NCBI RefSeq assembly: GCF_001679925.1
Contig: NZ_LYUZ01000147.1
Span: 77,024 to 111,740 of the forward strand
Source of the DNA: Leisingera sp. JC1
Lineage (GTDB): Bacteria; Pseudomonadota; Alphaproteobacteria; Rhodobacterales; Rhodobacteraceae
DNA: 34,717 nucleotides
Reading direction: 5' to 3'
This document shows, piece after piece, positions 32,501 to 34,717 of this stretch (position 1 is the stretch's first letter; each line of letters starts with the position of its first letter). Made by a program: the position numbers and the translations under genes. The notes beneath the pieces were generated by a model. It was not told the origin of the DNA. It made no database searches and saw only the letters and a list, made by a program, of their open reading frames with translations.

Positions 32501-32773
32501 GCTTTCGCCGCCAATCAGCCGGACGAGGACGCCCTTGGCGCCCTCCAGCGTCTGTTCCGCGTAGACATCAACCGACAGCGGGTGCTTGAGCGCCACAAGG
32601 TTGGCGAGGCGCAGCGAGGGCAGCTTGCCGTCCGCGCGGTGCCAGCCCGCCGCGAAGGCGCCGAGATCGCTGTCGGAGAAAGACAGCACCACAAGGTCCG
32701 CAGGCGTCTGCCCGAGGTTCTGCGGGGTGTCGGTCTCTTCAAGGCCGTGGCTTTCGCGGAAGACGACGTGCAT
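29528..32773 (-). CDS. cobN: Cobaltochelatase large subunit CobN
   Basis: A protein of 1081 residues of the CobN/ChlH/BchH family: the corrin-binding subunit of the ATP-dependent CobNST cobaltochelatase, which inserts cobalt into hydrogenobyrinate a,c-diamide. The family block HIGAHGTLEWLPGK lies near 523-536. LALILSTYPGRDHNLAHAVGLDAL and the YSRFAHRADADRIKSAVDR region are also typical, as is the C-terminal SMMSHGFRGAAEIAATLDHM segment. It is shorter than the roughly 1275-residue Pseudomonas denitrificans CobN. The start at 32773 has AGGA 9 bases upstream and removes a nine-residue unrelated extension. cobS and cobT are absent from the window. Preceded by a 154-base gap with a large GC hairpin. 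Confidence 0.94.
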   Translation of the reverse strand: MHVVFRESHGLEETDTPQNLGQTPADLVVLSFSDSDLGAFAAGWHRADGKLPSLRLANLVALKHPLSVDVYAEQTLEGAKGVLVRLIGGESYWSYGLATLQDLARRKGIALAILSADGREDARLDELSTLPVSTLRRLQAFCDAGGAVAAQAALAQLSLAAGLYAGPVLGLKSMPEHGFYDPAKGVLADLPPQDKPLVLVSFYRSYLTAADTAPVDALIAELRARGYAAYGAFAASLKAPTAADWLREKLPELAPAAIVNATAFSAQGTDGSASPLSATGCPVFQVALSTARKKDWAEADRGLSPADLAMHVVLPEVDGRIFAGVVSFKSPGKKDPDLQYSRFAHRADADRIKSAVDRVEGWLRLAKLLNADKRLALILSTYPGRDHNLAHAVGLDALASCDGILRELAAQGYAVEALENTGLRLMQETLSVPLEDYRKTLATLPQGLQDTLAEAWGTPEEDTDCRDGAFYFKALRAGNALIALQPERGEVKTRVDDYHDLDRTPRHAYVAFYLWLREQTDALVHIGAHGTLEWLPGKAVALSGQCWPEVLTGPLPVAYPFIVNDPGEAAQAKRRIGAVTIGHLPPPLAQTNLPEGMARLESLLDEYSTADGLDPARRDRLIDDIRAEAQGTGVEADLGLTPDTSPAEAITRIDAFVCDIKESQYGEGLHIFGTGQCGAEERAGLVAALDGKIVTPGPSGSPFRGRADVIPTGRNLFTTDPRAVPSRAAHAQGVKLAEELLRRHLQDHGDWPKGLVIDLWGSATMRTAGEEFAMALHLAGLAPKWDEGSERVSGFEVLPLSMLNRPRIDVTLRVSGLFRDVFPGLAQMFESAAAALAGREETQADNPYLTETPRVFGPKPGQYGLSMNPHLDDYTDAARQAAGEAWLNASSHAIDAKGAITDAREALETRLQGADSFVHLQDLPETDLLVASDYAAHEAGFAAAMARIGQAAPALYHLDATRPDRPQARSLGEEIARVTRARAANPDWATSMMSHGFRGAAEIAATLDHMAAFAHLAQVVQPHLFDLYFEATLGRDDLVEFMEQENPEALAAMRDRFRALFDAGLWSTRRNSIMAELEGAA

Positions 32774-32808
32774 GGGCTCAATTCCTGTTGGGATCGCCAC
32801 GAAGGGCG

Positions 32809-32867
32809 GCGCCCGTCCCGGCGGGGAGGGCGAGAAGCGCCCGCCCCGTGGGGGGCGGGACGGGCGC
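32809..32867 (-). repeat. Large GC-rich stem-loop between cobW and cobN
   Basis: A perfect 12-base inverted repeat (GCGCCCGTCCCG, 32809-32820; complement at 32856-32867) encloses further pairing (CGGGG/CCCCG and GGGCG/CGCCC), so nearly the whole segment can fold. It lies in the only long gap of the early cob operon. No U-tract follows in the minus-strand RNA, so this is more likely an mRNA-stability, attenuation or repeat element than a terminator. Confidence 0.7.
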
Positions 32868-32927
32868 TGCCCGGCCTGCCGGCCTGGCGGAACATCCCGA
32901 TTTGCGCTTCCTTGTCTTCATCTCGGC

Positions 32928-33962
32928 TTACGCCCCCAGCTCGGCGCGGATGGCCTGTTCGTCGATGTCGTCATGCTCGGCGATGACCACCAGGGCGGTC
33001 TTGCGCGGCTGCGCGCCCCAGGGCTTATCATACTGGGCACGCAGGCGTTCGCCCACGGCCTGCACCAGCATCCGCATCGGTTTTCCCTCCACCGCGACAT
33101 AGCCTTTGACGCGCAGGATGTTGCGCTCGCGGGCGAGTTTCACGATGGCATTCTGCAGCGCTTCGGGGTCGGAGACTTCGCCCATTTCGACAACGATGCT
33201 TTCAAAATCGTCATGCTCGTGGTCGTGGTGGCCGTCGTGGTGGCTGGGGCGGGCCTCCAGGTCGTCCTCGGCAGCGGCATTCAGGCCCAGGATGATGCGC
33301 GGGTCGATGACGCCTTCGCTCATCGGCAGGATCGGCAGCTTGCGGGGCGCCTCGGCCTCGATCACCGCGCGGGCCTTCTCGACGCCTGCGTCGCCGGCCA
33401 GGTCGGCCTTGGACAAAAGCACGATGTCGGCGCAGGAGATCTGATCCTCGAACACCTCGCTGAGCGGGGTTTCGTGGTCGATGCTGTCATCCGCCTCGCG
33501 CTGGGCCTGCACGGCGTCCAGGTCGGGGGCGAACTGGCCCTTGGCAACGGCCTCGGCATCGGCCAGGGCAATAACGCCGTCGACGGTGATGCGGGAGCGG
33601 ATCGCCGGCCAGTCAAAGGCTTTCAGCAGCGGCTTGGGCAGAGCCAGGCCGGAGGTTTCGATCACGATGTGATCGGGTTTTTCCGGCAGGTCCATCAGCT
33701 GTTCAATGGTGGGGATGAAGTCATCCGCCACGGTGCAGCAGATGCAGCCGTTGGCCAGCTCCATGATGTTCTCCGCCGGGCAGTTTTCATCCGCGCAGGA
33801 TTTCAGGATATCGCCATCCACACCGGCGGTTCCGAACTCGTTCACCACAATCGCCAGGCGCTTGCCCTGCGGGTTCTGCATCAGGTGGCGGATCAGGGTG
33901 GTCTTGCCTGCACCGAGGAAGCCGGTGATGACGGTGACGGGGATCTTGTTGAGGTCGCTCAT
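32928..33962 (-). CDS. cobW: CobW GTPase metallochaperone
   Basis: A protein of 344 residues of the COG0523 G3E GTPase family. Walker A GFLGAGKTT (14-22), the metal site CICC (73-76), IVIETSGLALP (99-109), the guanine motif SKAD (184-187), and a histidine-rich loop HHDGHHDHEH (241-250) before the C-terminal CobW domain (about 256-344). CobW is thought to deliver cobalt to the chelatase CobNST. It sits directly upstream of cobN and 2 bases after the DUF1636 stop. The start at 33962 places the P-loop normally; the open frame to 34316 is rejected because it covers the DUF1636 gene. Confidence 0.95.
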   Translation of the reverse strand: MSDLNKIPVTVITGFLGAGKTTLIRHLMQNPQGKRLAIVVNEFGTAGVDGDILKSCADENCPAENIMELANGCICCTVADDFIPTIEQLMDLPEKPDHIVIETSGLALPKPLLKAFDWPAIRSRITVDGVIALADAEAVAKGQFAPDLDAVQAQREADDSIDHETPLSEVFEDQISCADIVLLSKADLAGDAGVEKARAVIEAEAPRKLPILPMSEGVIDPRIILGLNAAAEDDLEARPSHHDGHHDHEHDDFESIVVEMGEVSDPEALQNAIVKLARERNILRVKGYVAVEGKPMRMLVQAVGERLRAQYDKPWGAQPRKTALVVIAEHDDIDEQAIRAELGA

Positions 33963-33964
33963 GA

Positions 33965-34375
33965 TTACTCCTCGGAGAAGAACTTGGCCGGCGGGATGCG
34001 GGCAACGGATTGCTTGCGGAAGGTTTGCGGGCGTTCGCGCCAGGGCACAACGCCGTCGGCGGTGGCGGCATAGGCGGCGGCGCCTTCCAGGATCTCGGGG
34101 ACATGCTGGTCCGGGTCGAGGTCGCCGTAGACGTAGGTCCAGCGCTCTGCACCGCCGACCAGGGCCACAGCGCAGCCGCGTTTGCAGGAGGACAGGCATT
34201 CCACGCCCCGCAGGCGGACGCCCTCGGGCATCCCGGCCTCTTCCAGCGCGGCGTGCAGGATGGCGCCGGGGCGGGCAGCCTCGGGATCGGCGCCCTCGCG
34301 GCGGCAGGTAAGGCATACGGTCAGGGTGACCGGTCCTGGGGGGCTGGCAGCTTTGTCTGCCAATTCATCAGCCAT
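33965..34375 (-). CDS. DUF1636 Cys-rich protein (long paralogue, first gene of cob operon)
   Basis: A protein of 136 residues, DUF1636 family. LTVCLTCRREG (Cys21, Cys24) and GVECLSSCKRGCAVAL (Cys60, Cys64, Cys68) resemble thioredoxin-fold [2Fe-2S] ferredoxin spacing, with one extra Cys compared with the short paralogue at 20782-21117. It ends with FRKQSVARIPPAKFFSEE, matching the paralogue's AIARIP. The ATG at 34375 has AGGAG 8 bases upstream. It is first behind the cobalamin riboswitch and directly before cobW-cobN, so a role in electron supply or metal delivery to early cob steps is plausible but unproven. Confidence 0.86.
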   Translation of the reverse strand: MADELADKAASPPGPVTLTVCLTCRREGADPEAARPGAILHAALEEAGMPEGVRLRGVECLSSCKRGCAVALVGGAERWTYVYGDLDPDQHVPEILEGAAAYAATADGVVPWRERPQTFRKQSVARIPPAKFFSEE

Positions 34376-34450
34376 CGGCGCGTCTCCTGTCGCGGCAGGC
34401 TTGCGGGATGGCCAGAAAGGAGCCGTTTCGTGCCAGCCCCTCACCCGGTT

Positions 34451-34665
34451 GCAGAACACCCCGTCTGCCCGTTGATCTCTTCGTCGCTGGCAGGTCTCCC
34501 GGCTTGCGGATGCCAAGGCCTGGGCCTTGCCGGCCATCCTGCCTTCCCGGGGTGTTTCCCAGTGGCATGGCGGCCTCATCCGGTCACGGTCGCGGGGGCG
34601 GCTGTGCTTGAGCCTTGGCAAGGCCTTCACATTCCCTCTTCGCCTGTTTTCACAGGAACCAGCTG
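34451..34665 (-). promoter_or_regulatory. Cobalamin riboswitch controlling the main cob operon
   Basis: The minus-strand RNA shows GGTTCC (34660-34655), GAGGGAATGTGAAG, the L5 block CCGCCCCCGCGACCGTG, GCCACTGGGAAAC, CCCGGGAAGG and the box CCGGGAGACCTGCC around 34493-34500. Downstream, GCAGA (34464-34468) and TCTGC (34451-34455) form a hairpin with loop CGGGGTGT, whose GGGTG can pair with CGCCC in L5 (34596-34600). A further short stem (CCTG/CAGG, 34386-34399) overlaps the AGGAG ribosome site of the first gene. Translation-level repression by B12 is the likely outcome. Confidence 0.93.
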
Positions 34666-34693
34666 AACCCCCTTGCGCTATGGCGGGCTTCTT

Positions 34694-34699
34694 TGTCAA
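34694..34699 (-). promoter_or_regulatory. Candidate -35 box of the main cob operon promoter
   Basis: Consensus TTGACA on the minus strand, about 30 bases upstream of the riboswitch. The expected -10 region (GCAAGG, 17 bases on) is a poor match, so only the -35 element is called. Confidence 0.45.
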
Positions 34700-34717
34700 G
34701 ACATGGGGTCAAACAGC

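Noticed and set aside
32586-34073. Plus-strand open frame of 495 codons opposite cobW
   Set aside because: Runs across cobW, the intergenic hairpin and parts of neighbouring genes; cobW has complete GTPase motifs on the other strand.
1-34717. Mobile elements, CRISPR arrays, tRNA/rRNA genes, phage genes
   Set aside because: No spaced direct-repeat array, transposase, integrase or recognisable tRNA/rRNA motif was found on reading; base composition looks uniform throughout.

Overview
The window is a GC-rich, densely packed bacterial segment. It most likely comes from a marine alphaproteobacterium of the Rhodobacteraceae (Roseobacter group: Ruegeria, Leisingera or Phaeobacter-like). This rests on the aerobic cob gene set with CbtA/CbtB, two complete tripartite tricarboxylate transporter (TTT) systems, and a long Pro/Ala-rich conserved protein at the left edge. 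No rRNA, tRNA, insertion sequence, phage gene or CRISPR array was seen. The genus is inferred from gene content, not from a marker gene.

Left part (1-4400): an open-ended minus-strand gene for a single-pass membrane protein with an N-terminus resembling GspL/PilM-type cytoplasmic domains; a divergent SIMPL/DUF541 periplasmic protein; a perfect bidirectional terminator; and convergent metY (O-acetylhomoserine sulfhydrylase).

Transport region 1 (4539-10881): a minus-strand operon encodes a TctD-like response regulator, a TctE-like sensor kinase and an orphan ABC-type periplasmic binding protein. It lies divergent to a plus-strand tctCBA operon that ends at a hairpin. The layout suggests periplasmic sensing of a carboxylate-type solute that switches on its own TTT transporter.

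Transport region 2 (10973-18074): a minus-strand operon tctA-tctB-tctC-sauS-like-sauT-like, divergent from a LacI-family regulator, with a LacI-type operator in the shared upstream region. The CoA-acylating aldehyde dehydrogenase and adenylate-forming CoA ligase match the enzyme pair of sulfoacetate catabolism (sulfoacetate to sulfoacetyl-CoA to sulfoacetaldehyde), so the best guess is a sulfoacetate uptake and activation module.

Cobalamin region (18114-34717): two minus-strand operons, each behind a cobalamin riboswitch. The first is cbtB-cbtA-His-rich periplasmic protein-cobF (cobalt entry plus one corrin enzyme). The second runs DUF1636-cobW-cobN-cobG-cobH-cobI-cobJ-(cobK inverted)-cobL-cobE-cobM-cobB-cobA-DUF1636, covering precorrin-2 to hydrogenobyrinate a,c-diamide and the large cobaltochelatase subunit. 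Most junctions are 4-base ATGA overlaps. cobK is turned against the operon, sharing its start with cobL (CATG) and its stop with cobJ (TTAG). Two DUF1636 Cys-rich paralogues open and close the operon. cobS, cobT and the late nucleotide-loop genes are not in the window.
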